64,000 bases of DNA, taken from Anaerolineales bacterium. Its GTDB lineage: Bacteria; Chloroflexota; Anaerolineae; Anaerolineales; Villigracilaceae. Below the pieces are notes generated by a model. The model was not told the DNA's origin. It was given only the letters and a program-made list of their open reading frames with translations, and ran no database searches. The stretch spans positions 434,001 through 498,000 of the forward strand of contig CP129480.1 of the NCBI GenBank assembly GCA_030583885.1, read 5' to 3'. The stretch's first letter is position 1. Every line of letters starts with the position of its first letter. Positions 51,779 through 60,528 of this stretch are shown in pieces. A program made the position numbers and the translations under genes.

Positions 51779-51900
51779 AGCAGGTGGTTGAGTAGGCGGC
51801 GGGTTCCGATACGCCCTTCGGGCTACTCAACCAGCGCCGCCGTACACTTGCACCAGCACGCAAGTGCAGGTGTCGAAACCGCAAGTTCGCAATGACATGA
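51779..51900. repeat. Dispersed repeat (GGTGGTTGAGTAGG...GTCGAAACC)
   Basis: Contains GGTTGAGTAGG and its near-complement CTACTCAACC, followed by a CACTTGCACC/GTGCAGGTG hairpin and GCAATGACATG. The same two modules adjoin at 15480-15641. Confidence 0.7.
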
Positions 51901-51902
51901 AA

Positions 51903-52376
51903 CTATGGCTGATACGGCTCCTGATACCAACTGTAATCCCAGAAGTTATACGGCATGGAATTCAACTTCCACGCGCCGTTCTGCTTCACCAGCAGGGCGC
52001 GGTCGGAGTTTGAATAACGGCTGGAAAAAGGATCGGTGTTGGAATAATAGATCGCGAGCGAGACAATCGCCTCATCATCATGGATCTCCACCGAACCGAT
52101 ATCCACGCCCACATCGCCGGGGTTGACCATGCCATTAAAAAAGGAACGGCGGAACTCTTCATAGGCCGGTTTGTGTTCCAGGTCTGCAAGGTAGCCGTAG
52201 GCTTTCTGGTAATCCTTGTTCAAAACAGCCAGTACATAGTTATGCACCACGCCGTCCGGAGCGGAATCTGCAACATAATCCCGCCCATCCTGCCGCGTGA
52301 AGAACAGTCCCAGCGCGAGCAGGATGAGGGCGCCGATGCCTATCAGAATGCCGGTCAAAAATCTATCCTGTTTCAT
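51903..52376 (-). CDS. Membrane-anchored NTF2-like protein
   Basis: A 157-aa protein with one N-terminal helix (TGILIGIGALILLALGLFF) and an extracytoplasmic alpha/beta domain (VVHNYVLAVLNKDYQKAYGY, EAIVSLAIYYSNTDPF, SDRALLVKQNGAWKLNSMPY) that resembles the NTF2/DUF4878 fold. No catalytic residues are evident. GGAGG lies 7 nt before the ATG at 52376, so I use it rather than an ATG 18 nt upstream. Probably a surface accessory factor. Confidence 0.65.
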   Translation of the reverse strand: MKQDRFLTGILIGIGALILLALGLFFTRQDGRDYVADSAPDGVVHNYVLAVLNKDYQKAYGYLADLEHKPAYEEFRRSFFNGMVNPGDVGVDIGSVEIHDDEAIVSLAIYYSNTDPFSSRYSNSDRALLVKQNGAWKLNSMPYNFWDYSWYQEPYQP

Positions 52377-52585
52377 AAATACCTCCAGTTCCATCTTAAC
52401 TGTACTCCAAATTGACGAAAAAAACTGCCAAAAAGTTTCAGCGCTGGCTCTACCCTATTGGGTGGTGTATTTGTACTGCCAGAGAAACAAGATTTACTAT
52501 AGGTAACACCTGCGAGAGAATTATTTGACAAATCTGGGCAACCCGAATCTCATCTTTTTCCCTACATGATTATTAAGGTTTTCCA

Positions 52586-52614
52586 TTGACTCCGACCGCT
52601 GAAAGCCGTAAAAT
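52586..52614 (+). promoter_or_regulatory. Promoter of the beta-helix exoprotein
   Basis: TTGACT at 52586-52591, 17-nt spacer, TAAAAT at 52609-52614, 58 nt before the ATG. The rest of the gap from 52377 shows nothing else. Confidence 0.6.
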
Positions 52615-52672
52615 GGATAAATCTTATCAGATTTGCAAGGTTTTCTCCTATTTGAGGATTGAGGAGTTAAAG

Positions 52673-54442
52673 ATGAAACTTAATGATCGCTTTCTTGTTC
52701 CCGGTCTTATTATTATATTGACCCTGCTTGCGAGCCTGATCCTCCCGGTCGCCGTCCTGGCGGACGAGGTGAATCCGCCCGAGGAACCGGTCGTGGAGGA
52801 AACAATTGACGGGGACCCCGCGCCCCCGTCCGTTTCGGAAATATTAGAGGATCTCCCAGAGAACACCGAAGTGGTTGTTCTGGATGAGGAGGGCACCCTC
52901 CTGCCGCTTGCCAGCGAGGCGGCGGCAGAGATCATCACAGATACCGACCCCATGTGGTGTCCGGTGGGGGTATTGCCCGGCGGTGCCGGCTGCACGATCA
53001 ATTTCGCCACCCCCCAACTCCTCATCAACGACATGGACAGCAGCAACCCGGCCACCAGCGCCTCCATGTATGAGCAGGACGGAATTATCTACTTCACTGC
53101 CAGTCCGGGCGGTTCATTCGTGCTGGTACCCGGCGGCGGTAATCATAACATTGCCTTCCTTGGAGGGAATCCCATTTATGAACCGGACTATAATGCGCTA
53201 AAAGGTTTTAACCTGACTCTTCAAGGCGGGTGGAACGGCGATACAGTAACCCCCGCCTTCAGCGGACAGACCGATTTTGATTCGAATCGCATCCAGATCG
53301 GTACAAGTGCCAATCCGTGGGTTGGCGATATTACGCTGAATGACCTCGCCTTTAACGAGGTCTTGTTTGGGAATAGCGTGACAATCCATACAACCAGCGG
53401 GGATATCACCCTGAACAATGTTGATGTCCAGGAGCAACGAAGTATCATCCTGAACAACACAGCCCTGCTCAGTTCCGACTCCGGGGATATCACGGTGAGC
53501 AACAGCAGTTTCGACGGAGACAATACCGGGTTAAGCCACAGTAACGGCTTCTATGCAAATACCAATTCCGGTTCGATCAATATTTCGAATACAAGCTTCA
53601 CGGATGCACGCGGGTTGATCCTGGACCGCGACGGCGCAACGTTGAGCGGTGTGAACATTACCCTGAACAACGTGACCGCCAGCGGCAACGACGGGAACGG
53701 CATTGTGATCAACGCCAGCGGTGACGCGACCGTCACCTGCAGCTTCTTCCAGAACAACGCAAACGGCTATGGCATTGAGGCCGGCTCGAATGGCACGCTG
53801 CATTTCAATGGTGTCACCTTCGGCGGGAACGGCTCAGGCGATTACAACATCTTCAATGGCAGCCTGGTCGAGGATCCAAACTGCGCCCCGATCCCGGGCG
53901 GGGGAGGTGGCGGGAGTGGAGGCAGCAAGAGTTTATTATCCGCGATCATCCCGGTTACCGGCGACGAGAAGGTCACCTGCGATGGCTCCATGACCAATAT
54001 TACGGTGCATCTGCCCAACGGCGATCATGTAATCCTGCCCTGTCCGATCAACGACTTTGCCTTCATAAACAGTCTGCCTGCCGGGGGCTTGCCCGCCGCG
54101 CTTGACCCAGGCTATGAATTCATATCGGCTCTTACCGCCAATGTACTCAAGGATAATGCCCTCATAAAGACCATGGAGGATTTCATGGTCGTATCCTTCA
54201 TCATCCCCGTAGGGATGGAAAACGAGGAATTCGCCATACTCTATTGGGATGAAACCGCCGAAAATGGCTCCGGCGGCTGGGTTGAACTTCCCCTTCAACC
54301 TCTTGACGGGAACGGTATCCCCACAGACCTGCATGACCCCTCTGATGGGAAAAAGATCTCCGTCGGTGTACATACAACCGAAGATGGCTATGTTTCCGTC
54401 AGCGTCAATTTCACGGGATCCTTCATACTGGTAAAGAAATAA
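52673..54442 (+). CDS. Secreted right-handed beta-helix protein
   Basis: A 589-aa protein. It has a signal sequence (VPGLIIILTLLASLILPVAV), an acidic linker (EEPVVEETIDGDPAPP), and then parallel beta-helix coils with repeating SGDI/SGSI-type rungs (TSGDITLNNVDVQE, DSGDITVSNSSFDGD, NSGSINISNTSFTDA, GDATVTCSFFQNNANG) over about 190-430. A Gly-rich hinge (GGGGGGSGG) leads to a C-terminal beta domain. It may be an adhesin or polysaccharide-interacting surface protein; no catalytic site is apparent and no sorting signal is seen. GAGGAG precedes the ATG. Confidence 0.75.
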   Translation: MKLNDRFLVPGLIIILTLLASLILPVAVLADEVNPPEEPVVEETIDGDPAPPSVSEILEDLPENTEVVVLDEEGTLLPLASEAAAEIITDTDPMWCPVGVLPGGAGCTINFATPQLLINDMDSSNPATSASMYEQDGIIYFTASPGGSFVLVPGGGNHNIAFLGGNPIYEPDYNALKGFNLTLQGGWNGDTVTPAFSGQTDFDSNRIQIGTSANPWVGDITLNDLAFNEVLFGNSVTIHTTSGDITLNNVDVQEQRSIILNNTALLSSDSGDITVSNSSFDGDNTGLSHSNGFYANTNSGSINISNTSFTDARGLILDRDGATLSGVNITLNNVTASGNDGNGIVINASGDATVTCSFFQNNANGYGIEAGSNGTLHFNGVTFGGNGSGDYNIFNGSLVEDPNCAPIPGGGGGGSGGSKSLLSAIIPVTGDEKVTCDGSMTNITVHLPNGDHVILPCPINDFAFINSLPAGGLPAALDPGYEFISALTANVLKDNALIKTMEDFMVVSFIIPVGMENEEFAILYWDETAENGSGGWVELPLQPLDGNGIPTDLHDPSDGKKISVGVHTTEDGYVSVSVNFTGSFILVKK

Positions 54443-54457
54443 CCTTCCATTCAATGG

Positions 54458-54495
54458 AAACGCCCGTCTGAGCATGGTTCAGACGGGTGTTTTTG
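54458..54495 (+). terminator. Intrinsic terminator of the beta-helix gene
   Basis: CGCCCGTCTGA at 54461-54471 pairs with TCAGACGGGTG at 54479-54489 and is followed by a T-run. Confidence 0.85.
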
Positions 54496-54544
54496 TTTTC
54501 CAATCACGGTATACTTAATCCATCATTTCACAAGGAGCACCCAT

Positions 54545-56347
54545 ATGACCATTTCCGCACCCCGCTGGGATATGACCAACGTCTATCCTTCGCTTGATTC
54601 AAAGCAATTCAAGAATGCCGTCAAGAAATACACGTCTGCGCTGGATGAACTGGAAACCTTCTTCCAAAAAGCCGGCAAAGCCAATGCAAATACCGAGCCG
54701 AAGAAACTTGGCATACTGCTCGGCGAATCCGTGGACCGTTTCAACGCACTTTTTGAACTTTCGAACACCCTGGATCCCTACATCTATTCCTTCATCTCCA
54801 CCGACTCGCGGGACAAGGAGGCCATGCGCATCCTTTCCGAATTCGAACAAATGTCAGTGCAGGCGAACATCCTCAACACCAAATTCCGCGCCTGGGTCGG
54901 AAAGCTCGGCAAGCCCGCCGTCAGGAAAGCTGCGAAGACCAACCTTTCAGCAAAGGCACACGAATTCGCCCTGCTCGAAAACGCGGAACAATCCAAATAT
55001 CTGATGAGCGAAGCGGAGGAAGCCCTCGCCGCCGAACTGACCTTGAGCGGGGGCAACGCCTTCGGAAAATTGCAGGGGACGATCACTTCGCAGCTCAGCG
55101 TGGACTTTGAGCTGGACGGCACGCCCCAGAAGATGCCCATGCCCGCGCTGATCAATCTGCGCTCGCATCCCGACGAAGCCACCCGCCGCCGCGGCTATGA
55201 AGCGGAGAATGCCGCCTGGGAGGGGGTCAAGGAAACATTGACGGCCTGCATGAACGGCGTCAAGGGTGAGACGCTCGCGCTCGATAAAAAGCGCGGACGC
55301 GAGGATGCCGTCCACGCCTCGCTCGACTTTGCCCGCATCGACCGCGCCACATTGGATGCCATGCTCGGCGCGATGAAGGATTCCTTCCCGATGTTCGAGC
55401 GCTACTTCAAACATAAAGCCAAACTGCTTGGCAAGGAAAAACTCGCCTGGTGGGATCTCTTCGCGCCGATGGGCAGGACCGACAAGGTCTATTCATGGGA
55501 CGAGGCGCGCGATTTCATCGTCAACAACTTCAACAAGTTCTCCCCCGAACTTGGGACATTCGCCAAACGCGCCTTCGATAACAACTGGATCGATGCCGAA
55601 CAGCGCGACGGCAAGCGCGGCGGCGCGTTCTGCATGGGCGTGGAAGCCGTGAAGGAAAGCCGCATCCTCAGCAACTTCGACGGCTCGTTCGACCAGGTCA
55701 GCACGCTGGCGCATGAGCTCGGCCATGCCTTCCACAATGAGTGCGCCTATCAGGCGGGCAAGACCCCGCTCCAGCAGCAAACGCCGATGACCCTGGCGGA
55801 AACCGCCTCCATCATGTGCGAGACCATCGTCACCGAAGCCGTGCTGGAGCAGGTCACCGACCCGCAGGAGGTCCTGGCCGTGCTCGAAGCGCAATTGAAC
55901 AACGCCTCACAGGTGGTCGTGGATATCTACTCACGCTACCTCTTCGAGAAGGAAGTCTTCGAACGCCGCGCCCAGTCCGAACTCTCCGCAGATGATCTCA
56001 ACGACATCATGGAACGCGCGCAGAAGGCCTCCTACGGTGAAGGACTGGATGGGAAGTATCTGCAAAAATTCATGTGGACGTGGAAACCTCACTACTACAC
56101 CAGCGGCTTCTCGTTCTACAACTATCCCTATACCTTCGGCCTGCTCTTTGCCACAGGTTTGTATGCCATCTACCAGAAACGCGGCGCGGAGTTCGTACCG
56201 GAGTACAAGAAACTGCTCGCGTCCACGGGCGAAGCGCGCGCGGCGGAACTCGCCGACCAGTTCGGCATCAACATCCGCACCAAAAAATTCTGGACAGACA
56301 GCCTTGCCATCATCGGCAGGCGTGTGGACCGCTACTGCCAGTTGTAA
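54545..56347 (+). CDS. pepF: M3-family oligoendopeptidase F
   Basis: A 600-aa cytoplasmic zinc peptidase that degrades short peptides. The zinc site is H390-E391-L-G-H394 in STLAHELGHAFHNE, with the third ligand Glu in MTLAETASIMCETIV. PHYYTSGFSFYNYPYTFGLL contains the substrate Tyr/His residues typical of PepF. The N-terminal half is the helical lobe (YIYSFISTDSRDKEAM). AAGGAG precedes the ATG, and a TATACT lies upstream. A 14-bp inverted repeat follows the stop. Confidence 0.92.
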   Translation: MTISAPRWDMTNVYPSLDSKQFKNAVKKYTSALDELETFFQKAGKANANTEPKKLGILLGESVDRFNALFELSNTLDPYIYSFISTDSRDKEAMRILSEFEQMSVQANILNTKFRAWVGKLGKPAVRKAAKTNLSAKAHEFALLENAEQSKYLMSEAEEALAAELTLSGGNAFGKLQGTITSQLSVDFELDGTPQKMPMPALINLRSHPDEATRRRGYEAENAAWEGVKETLTACMNGVKGETLALDKKRGREDAVHASLDFARIDRATLDAMLGAMKDSFPMFERYFKHKAKLLGKEKLAWWDLFAPMGRTDKVYSWDEARDFIVNNFNKFSPELGTFAKRAFDNNWIDAEQRDGKRGGAFCMGVEAVKESRILSNFDGSFDQVSTLAHELGHAFHNECAYQAGKTPLQQQTPMTLAETASIMCETIVTEAVLEQVTDPQEVLAVLEAQLNNASQVVVDIYSRYLFEKEVFERRAQSELSADDLNDIMERAQKASYGEGLDGKYLQKFMWTWKPHYYTSGFSFYNYPYTFGLLFATGLYAIYQKRGAEFVPEYKKLLASTGEARAAELADQFGINIRTKKFWTDSLAIIGRRVDRYCQL

Positions 56348-56364
56348 ATGAAACTGTAGATCAT

Positions 56365-56410
56365 GCTTGCAGCGTGACAAGTTCCATCAGCGCTTCGTCA
56401 CGCTGCAAGC
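56365..56410. repeat. 14-bp perfect inverted repeat after pepF
   Basis: GCTTGCAGCGTGAC at 56365-56378 is complemented exactly at 56397-56410 around an 18-nt loop. No T-run follows. It ends 28 nt before the rhodanese start codon. Confidence 0.7.
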
Positions 56411-56438
56411 GTAACCTACAAACCAATTGAGGAGAGAG

Positions 56439-56900
56439 ATGAAAAAACGCAAAACCCTTTTAGCGGTATCGATCCTTTTGCTTACCGCCCTTGCCTGCAA
56501 TGTCGTTTCACCGCAGGCGGAATCGCCCGCGCCGCCCGCCCAACCGCAAAACAACACCATCCTGCAGTCTGAAGACGAAGCTCCGCGCATCAGCGTGCAG
56601 GATTCGAAAGCCGCGCTTGACGCCGGCCAGGCCGTCATCGTCGATGTGCGCAGCGCGGAATCCTACGCCGCAAACCATGTTGCAGGCGCCATTTCGATTC
56701 CCCTGCAAAATTTCGAGAACAACATCAACAACCTTTCGCTCGAAAAAGACCAGTGGATCATCACCTATTGCACCTGACCGAACGAACATACGAGCGCCCG
56801 TGCGGCGTTCCTTCTGATCAACAACGGCTACACCAACGTCCAGGCCATGCTTGGCGGATTCGAAGCCTGGCTCAATGCAGGCTACCCCGCCCAACCGTAG
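56439..56900 (+). CDS. Rhodanese-domain lipoprotein with in-frame TGA (candidate selenoprotein)
   Basis: A 153-residue frame if TGA 56775-56777 is read through. It has a signal sequence and lipobox (LLTALACNVVS, Cys about residue 17), then a single rhodanese domain: AVIVDVRSAESYAANHVAGA, the active loop at 108-116, and NVQAMLGGFEAWLNAGYP. The loop reads ITYCT, then TGA as residue 113, then PNEHTSARAAFLL. Homologues I know with this loop have YC.CPNE, so the TGA stands where a Cys is expected. Homology continues in frame on both sides to a normal TAG. A hairpin about 20 nt after the TGA could be a SECIS. The alternative is a Cys-to-stop pseudogene. GGAGAG precedes the ATG. Confidence 0.8.
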
Positions 56901-57278
56901 ATGAAAATCCTCTCGATTGACCATGTGCAAATCGCAATACCGCAGGGCGGGGAAGGGAAGGCCCGCGGGTTCTATATCAATGGGCTTGGTTTCATCGAAA
57001 TACCAAAGCCGCCCGAACTCGCCAAACGCGGCGGCGCGTGGTTCCAGTCTGGAAATGTACAACTGCACCTCGGCGTCGAAGCGGATTTTCGCCCCGCGCG
57101 CAAGGCGCATCCCGCCTTCATCGTGGATGACCTTGAAGGCTTGATTGCAAAGATCCAGTCGGTTGGATCGGTTGGATACGAAACCGACACATCCCAGCCG
57201 CCGCTGGATGGATACAAACGCGCGCACGTCTTCGACCCATTTGGAAATCGCATCGAACTGATGGAAAAAATCAGATGA
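56901..57278 (+). CDS. Glyoxalase/VOC-superfamily protein
   Basis: A 125-aa VOC-fold metalloprotein-like sequence: MKILSIDHVQIAIPQGGEGK with a first metal-site His, GNVQLHLGVEADF, and FDPFGNRIELME with the last Glu ligand. Such domains act as dioxygenases, isomerases or resistance proteins; this one cannot be placed. Its ATG directly follows the TAG of the rhodanese gene, and it overlaps the cupin gene by 4 nt, so the three are likely co-transcribed. Tight coupling to the frame after the TGA is further evidence that the rhodanese frame is used. Confidence 0.85.
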   Translation: MKILSIDHVQIAIPQGGEGKARGFYINGLGFIEIPKPPELAKRGGAWFQSGNVQLHLGVEADFRPARKAHPAFIVDDLEGLIAKIQSVGSVGYETDTSQPPLDGYKRAHVFDPFGNRIELMEKIR

Positions 57279-57589
57279 CAACCCTGCCTTGCGTCACACC
57301 CTGGGCTGGTTCTGAGCCCCCGACACGCATTACGCTCCGGCAGTTGATGGCGGACGAAGGTCTTGATCCATATTCATGGTCAAATGGACCGTATGATACC
57401 TACTCCGCACACAAGCACAGTTTTGACAAAGTCATCTACGTTGTGCAGGGAAGCATCACCTTCGGCTTGCCCGAACTGAATCAATCGCTGACATTGAAAG
57501 CAGGAGACAGATTGGATTTGCCCGCAGGAGTGTCGCATAACGCCACTGTCGGCGCGGAGGGTGTGGTCTGTTTGGAAGGTCATATATAA
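57275..57589 (+). CDS. Small cupin-domain protein
   Basis: A 104-aa single-domain cupin. Motif 1 is approximated by AHKHSFDKVIYVVQGSITFG with His, His and Glu-like positions partly replaced, and motif 2 is AGDRLDLPAGVSHNA. The end (TVGAEGVVCLEGHI) closes the barrel. The start ATG overlaps the VOC stop (ATGA). Function unknown; small cupins often bind a metal or a small acid. Confidence 0.8.
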   Translation: MTTLPCVTPWAGSEPPTRITLRQLMADEGLDPYSWSNGPYDTYSAHKHSFDKVIYVVQGSITFGLPELNQSLTLKAGDRLDLPAGVSHNATVGAEGVVCLEGHI

Positions 57590-57623
57590 TTTGTAGGGGC
57601 GGCGCTGCGTCGCCCTTACAAAA
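57590..57623. terminator. TTTGTAGGGGCG palindrome between convergent genes
   Basis: TTGTAGGGGCG and CGCCCTTACAA pair with one G-T, between the cupin stop and the acyl-CoA dehydrogenase stop. Member of the GGGGCG palindrome set; T/A-rich on both sides. Confidence 0.6.
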
Positions 57624-58799
57624 TTATGAGAACGCTTGAATCCCCGTTTGCGCCCTTCCCAAGATCAGTGCATGGATGTCATGCGTGCCCTCATACGTAT
57701 TGACCGATTCCAGATTCATTACATGACGGATGACATGATACTCATCCGAAACGCCGTTGCCGCCGTGCATATCGCGGGAGGTACGGGCGATGTCCAGCGA
57801 CTTGCCGCAGGAGTTGCGTTTGACCAGTGAGATCATCTCGGGGGTTCCCTTGTCTTCGTCGATCAAACGTCCCACGCGCAGAACGGACTGTAATCCCAGC
57901 GTGATCTCGGTCATCATGTTTGCCAATTTCAGTTGAATGATCTGGTTTGCCGCCAGCGGACGCCCGAACTGCGGACGGTCGAGCGTGTATTGCCGTGCCG
58001 CATGCCAGCAGAATTCCGCTGCGCCCAAGGCACCCCAGGCAATGCCATAACGCGCCTTGTTCAAACACCCGAACGGGCCTTTCAAGCCCTTAACCTCGGG
58101 AAAGATATTTTCTTCAGGGACAAAGACTTCGTCCATGACGATCTCGCCCGTGGAACTGGCACGCAGGCTGAACTTGCCCTCGATCTTCGGCGCGCTCAAG
58201 CCCTTCATCCCCTTTTCGAGGATGAAGCCGCGGATCTCACCGTCCAATTTCGCCCAAATTACGAACACATCCGCGATCGGGGAGTTGGTGATCCACATCT
58301 TGTTGCCATGCAGGATATAACCGCCATCGGTTTTCTTTGCACGGGTTTCCATGCTGGCGGGGTCACTGCCGTGATTCGGTTCGGTCAGCCCGAAACAGCC
58401 AACCCACTCCCCACTGGCAAGTTTCGGCAGGTATTTCTTGCGTTGTTCTTCCGTGCCGTAGGTGAATATCGGATACATCACCAGCGAACTTTGTACGCTC
58501 ATCGCGGAGCGGTAGCCGCTATCCACGCGCTCGACTTCGCGGGCAATGAGTCCGTAGGCAACGTGGTTCAACCCAGCCCCGCCATATTCCTCGGGGATGG
58601 TGGCGCCGAGGAAACCCATGCTCCCCATTTCATCCATGATCCTGCGCTCGAAGACTTCACTGCGATTTGCTTCAAGGATGCGCGGCATCAACTTGTCCTG
58701 ACAATACTTCCGCGCCGTATCCCGGATCATGCGTTCCTCGTCGGTCAGTTGGTCGTTGAAAAGGAGGGGGTCGTCCCATTTGAAATTCTGTTTTGCCAT
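57624..58799 (-). CDS. gcdH: Glutaryl-CoA dehydrogenase-like acyl-CoA dehydrogenase
   Basis: A 391-aa FAD enzyme. The GCDH-specific Arg is R97 in [13 protein letters not shown], and the catalytic base is E370 in [15 protein letters not shown], both as in glutaryl-CoA dehydrogenase. FAD-binding segments [14 protein letters not shown] and MWITNSP are intact. It would oxidise and decarboxylate glutaryl-CoA to crotonyl-CoA in Lys/Trp or aromatic degradation. AGAGG precedes the ATG. The enoyl-CoA hydratase at 60529 could act on its product, but no other pathway gene is adjacent. Confidence 0.92.
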   Translation of the reverse strand: MAKQNFKWDDPLLFNDQLTDEERMIRDTARKYCQDKLMPRILEANRSEVFERRIMDEMGSMGFLGATIPEEYGGAGLNHVAYGLIAREVERVDSGYRSAMSVQSSLVMYPIFTYGTEEQRKKYLPKLASGEWVGCFGLTEPNHGSDPASMETRAKKTDGGYILHGNKMWITNSPIADVFVIWAKLDGEIRGFILEKGMKGLSAPKIEGKFSLRASSTGEIVMDEVFVPEENIFPEVKGLKGPFGCLNKARYGIAWGALGAAEFCWHAARQYTLDRPQFGRPLAANQIIQLKLANMMTEITLGLQSVLRVGRLIDEDKGTPEMISLVKRNSCGKSLDIARTSRDMHGGNGVSDEYHVIRHVMNLESVNTYEGTHDIHALILGRAQTGIQAFS

Positions 58800-58926
58800 G
58801 TGAGCCTCTGTCAGCTAACAGCCGTTGGCGATTAGCGTTTGGTTTTAGGTGATTGTATCAAATGTTTAGGTGCAGGATTCTGGTAGAGAAAACAGGAGCA
58901 GGTTTGGGGCAGGGAGGAAGCGTCCA

Positions 58927-58963
58927 TCAAAAAGAGGATGCGGCCTCGCAGGCGCATCCTCTT
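58927..58963 (-). terminator. Terminator of the glutamate dehydrogenase gene
   Basis: AAGAGGATGCG at 58932-58942 pairs with CGCATCCTCTT at 58953-58963; on the minus strand it is followed by T residues. Confidence 0.85.
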
Positions 58964-58989
58964 AATCGCCAACTGTTAATCACGAAAAG

Positions 58990-60288
58990 CTATGCGCTGC
59001 CGGTCAACCAGCCGCGCATTTCCATGGCTTTGACCACGCGATCGATCGCAACCATGTAGGCCGCATCGCGCATGTAGACTTTCTCCGAGGCGCTGCGCTC
59101 GAGCACGCCGTGGAAGGCGGAGGTCATCTTCTGGTCAAGTTTTTCCAGCACTTCCTGCTTGGACCAGTAGAAGTTCATGTCGTTCTGCACCTGTTCGAAG
59201 TAGGATGTGGTCACACCGCCGGCATTGCACAGGAAGTCGGGGATGTTGAAGACCTTATTCTTCTTGAAGAATTCGTCCGCTTCGGGGGTGGTGGGACCGT
59301 TCGCGCCTTCGGCGACGATCTTCACGTTCTTGGAAATCTTCTTGACCGTGTCGACATTGATCTGGCCTTCGAGCGCGGCGGGGATCAACACATCGGCTTC
59401 GAACTCGATCCATTTGTCGCCGTCGCTGACTTCGTAGCCGGAGTCCATGGCTTTCTTCTTATCGATGGTTCCGTATTGATCCACGATGGAAAGCAGGAAA
59501 CGCGGGTCGATACCGCCCTTCTTGCTGTAGGTGTAGGCTTTCTTGTCGTGGCGGTCATAGCAGGAGACACAGGCAATGCTGCCGCCGAGCATCTCGACAA
59601 AGCCGATGGCTGCGTATTGCGAAACATTTCCAAAGCCCTGCAACGCGGCAACGGATTTCTTCGAGTCCATGCCGAGGTGCTTCATCGCTTCGCGCACGGT
59701 GTAAATGACGCCATAGCCTGTGGCTTCGGTGCGGCCAAGCGAGCCGCCGCCGCCGACAGGTTTGCCGGTGAACACACCCGGCGTAAATTGACCGACAAGG
59801 CGGGAATATTCGTCCATCATCCAGCCCATCATCTGCGGGGTGGTACCGACATCCGGAGCAGGAACATCATTGCGCGGACCGATGTTCTTCCACATGGCGC
59901 GCACCCAGCCGCGGCACAATTCTTCCTTCTCGACGACCGAGAGCGTGGACGGGTCCACAATGATGCCGCCCTTGCCGCCGCCGAGAGGGATGTCCGCCAC
60001 GGCGCATTTCCAGGTCATCCAGGTCGCCAGGGCGCGGACGGTGTCCATCGTTTCGGCAGGGTGGAAGCGGATGCCGCCCTTGTTGGGTCCGCGCGCATCG
60101 TTGTGTTGAACCCGGAAGCCCTGAAAAACTTTCAGTGAGCCATCGTCCATGCGCACAGGGATACGGAAGGAATACTCGCGCATGGGCCAGCGTAATACTT
60201 CCGCCACACCCGAATCGAGTTTCAATTGTTTGGCAACCGCATCGAATTGCTCCTGCGCCATTTCAAAGGCATTGATTTGTCCTGACAT
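58990..60288 (-). CDS. gdhA: Glutamate dehydrogenase (Glu/Leu/Phe/Val family)
   Basis: A 432-aa hexameric-type dehydrogenase linking 2-oxoglutarate, ammonia and glutamate. It has RVQHNDARGPNKGGIRFHP, the catalytic-Lys segment MTWKCAVADIPLGGGKGGII, and the Rossmann GFGNVSQYAA. Length and order fit catabolic or archaeal-type GDH. AGGAGA precedes the ATG. A promoter (60419-60447) and a strong hairpin (60323-60353) lie in its 240-bp upstream region; the hairpin would be in the leader RNA, allowing attenuation. Confidence 0.93.
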   Translation of the reverse strand: MSGQINAFEMAQEQFDAVAKQLKLDSGVAEVLRWPMREYSFRIPVRMDDGSLKVFQGFRVQHNDARGPNKGGIRFHPAETMDTVRALATWMTWKCAVADIPLGGGKGGIIVDPSTLSVVEKEELCRGWVRAMWKNIGPRNDVPAPDVGTTPQMMGWMMDEYSRLVGQFTPGVFTGKPVGGGGSLGRTEATGYGVIYTVREAMKHLGMDSKKSVAALQGFGNVSQYAAIGFVEMLGGSIACVSCYDRHDKKAYTYSKKGGIDPRFLLSIVDQYGTIDKKKAMDSGYEVSDGDKWIEFEADVLIPAALEGQINVDTVKKISKNVKIVAEGANGPTTPEADEFFKKNKVFNIPDFLCNAGGVTTSYFEQVQNDMNFYWSKQEVLEKLDQKMTSAFHGVLERSASEKVYMRDAAYMVAIDRVVKAMEMRGWLTGSA

Positions 60289-60322
60289 GATGTTCTCCTA
60301 GGTAGGTTATAGAGAAAAATAT

Positions 60323-60353
60323 AAGCGGGCACCCCGGACGGGGTTGCCCGCTT
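60323..60353 (-). terminator. Hairpin in the leader of the glutamate dehydrogenase gene
   Basis: AAGCGGGCA pairs with TGCCCGCTT, and inside CCCC pairs with GGGG with a one-base bulge. On the minus strand a T-rich ATATTTTT follows, 35 nt before the start codon. It may terminate read-through from the enoyl-CoA hydratase gene or attenuate gdhA. Confidence 0.75.
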
Positions 60354-60418
60354 TAAGCACGATGTTTGTCAACTCGCTGGGTCATACGATTAATCCGATA
60401 ATTCACAAGTACCATCAA

Positions 60419-60447
60419 ACTTTACACGAGAATCAACCTTGCGTCAA
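60419..60447 (-). promoter_or_regulatory. Likely promoter of the glutamate dehydrogenase gene
   Basis: On the minus strand TTGACG (60447-60442), a 17-nt spacer and TAAAGT (60424-60419). Confidence 0.5.
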
Positions 60448-60528
60448 TATGACAAAAATCCGCTTATTTTTGGCAAAATGATGGCTTTTGATGAATATAA
60501 AAACCCCCGCCATTCGTGAAAGGTTGCG

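Noticed and set aside
57933-58835. 300-codon frame opposite the acyl-CoA dehydrogenase
   Set aside because: Antisense shadow; the opposite strand carries all catalytic motifs.
59110-60138. 342-codon plus-strand frame opposite gdhA
   Set aside because: His/Gly/Ala/Val-rich shadow of a strongly conserved dehydrogenase.
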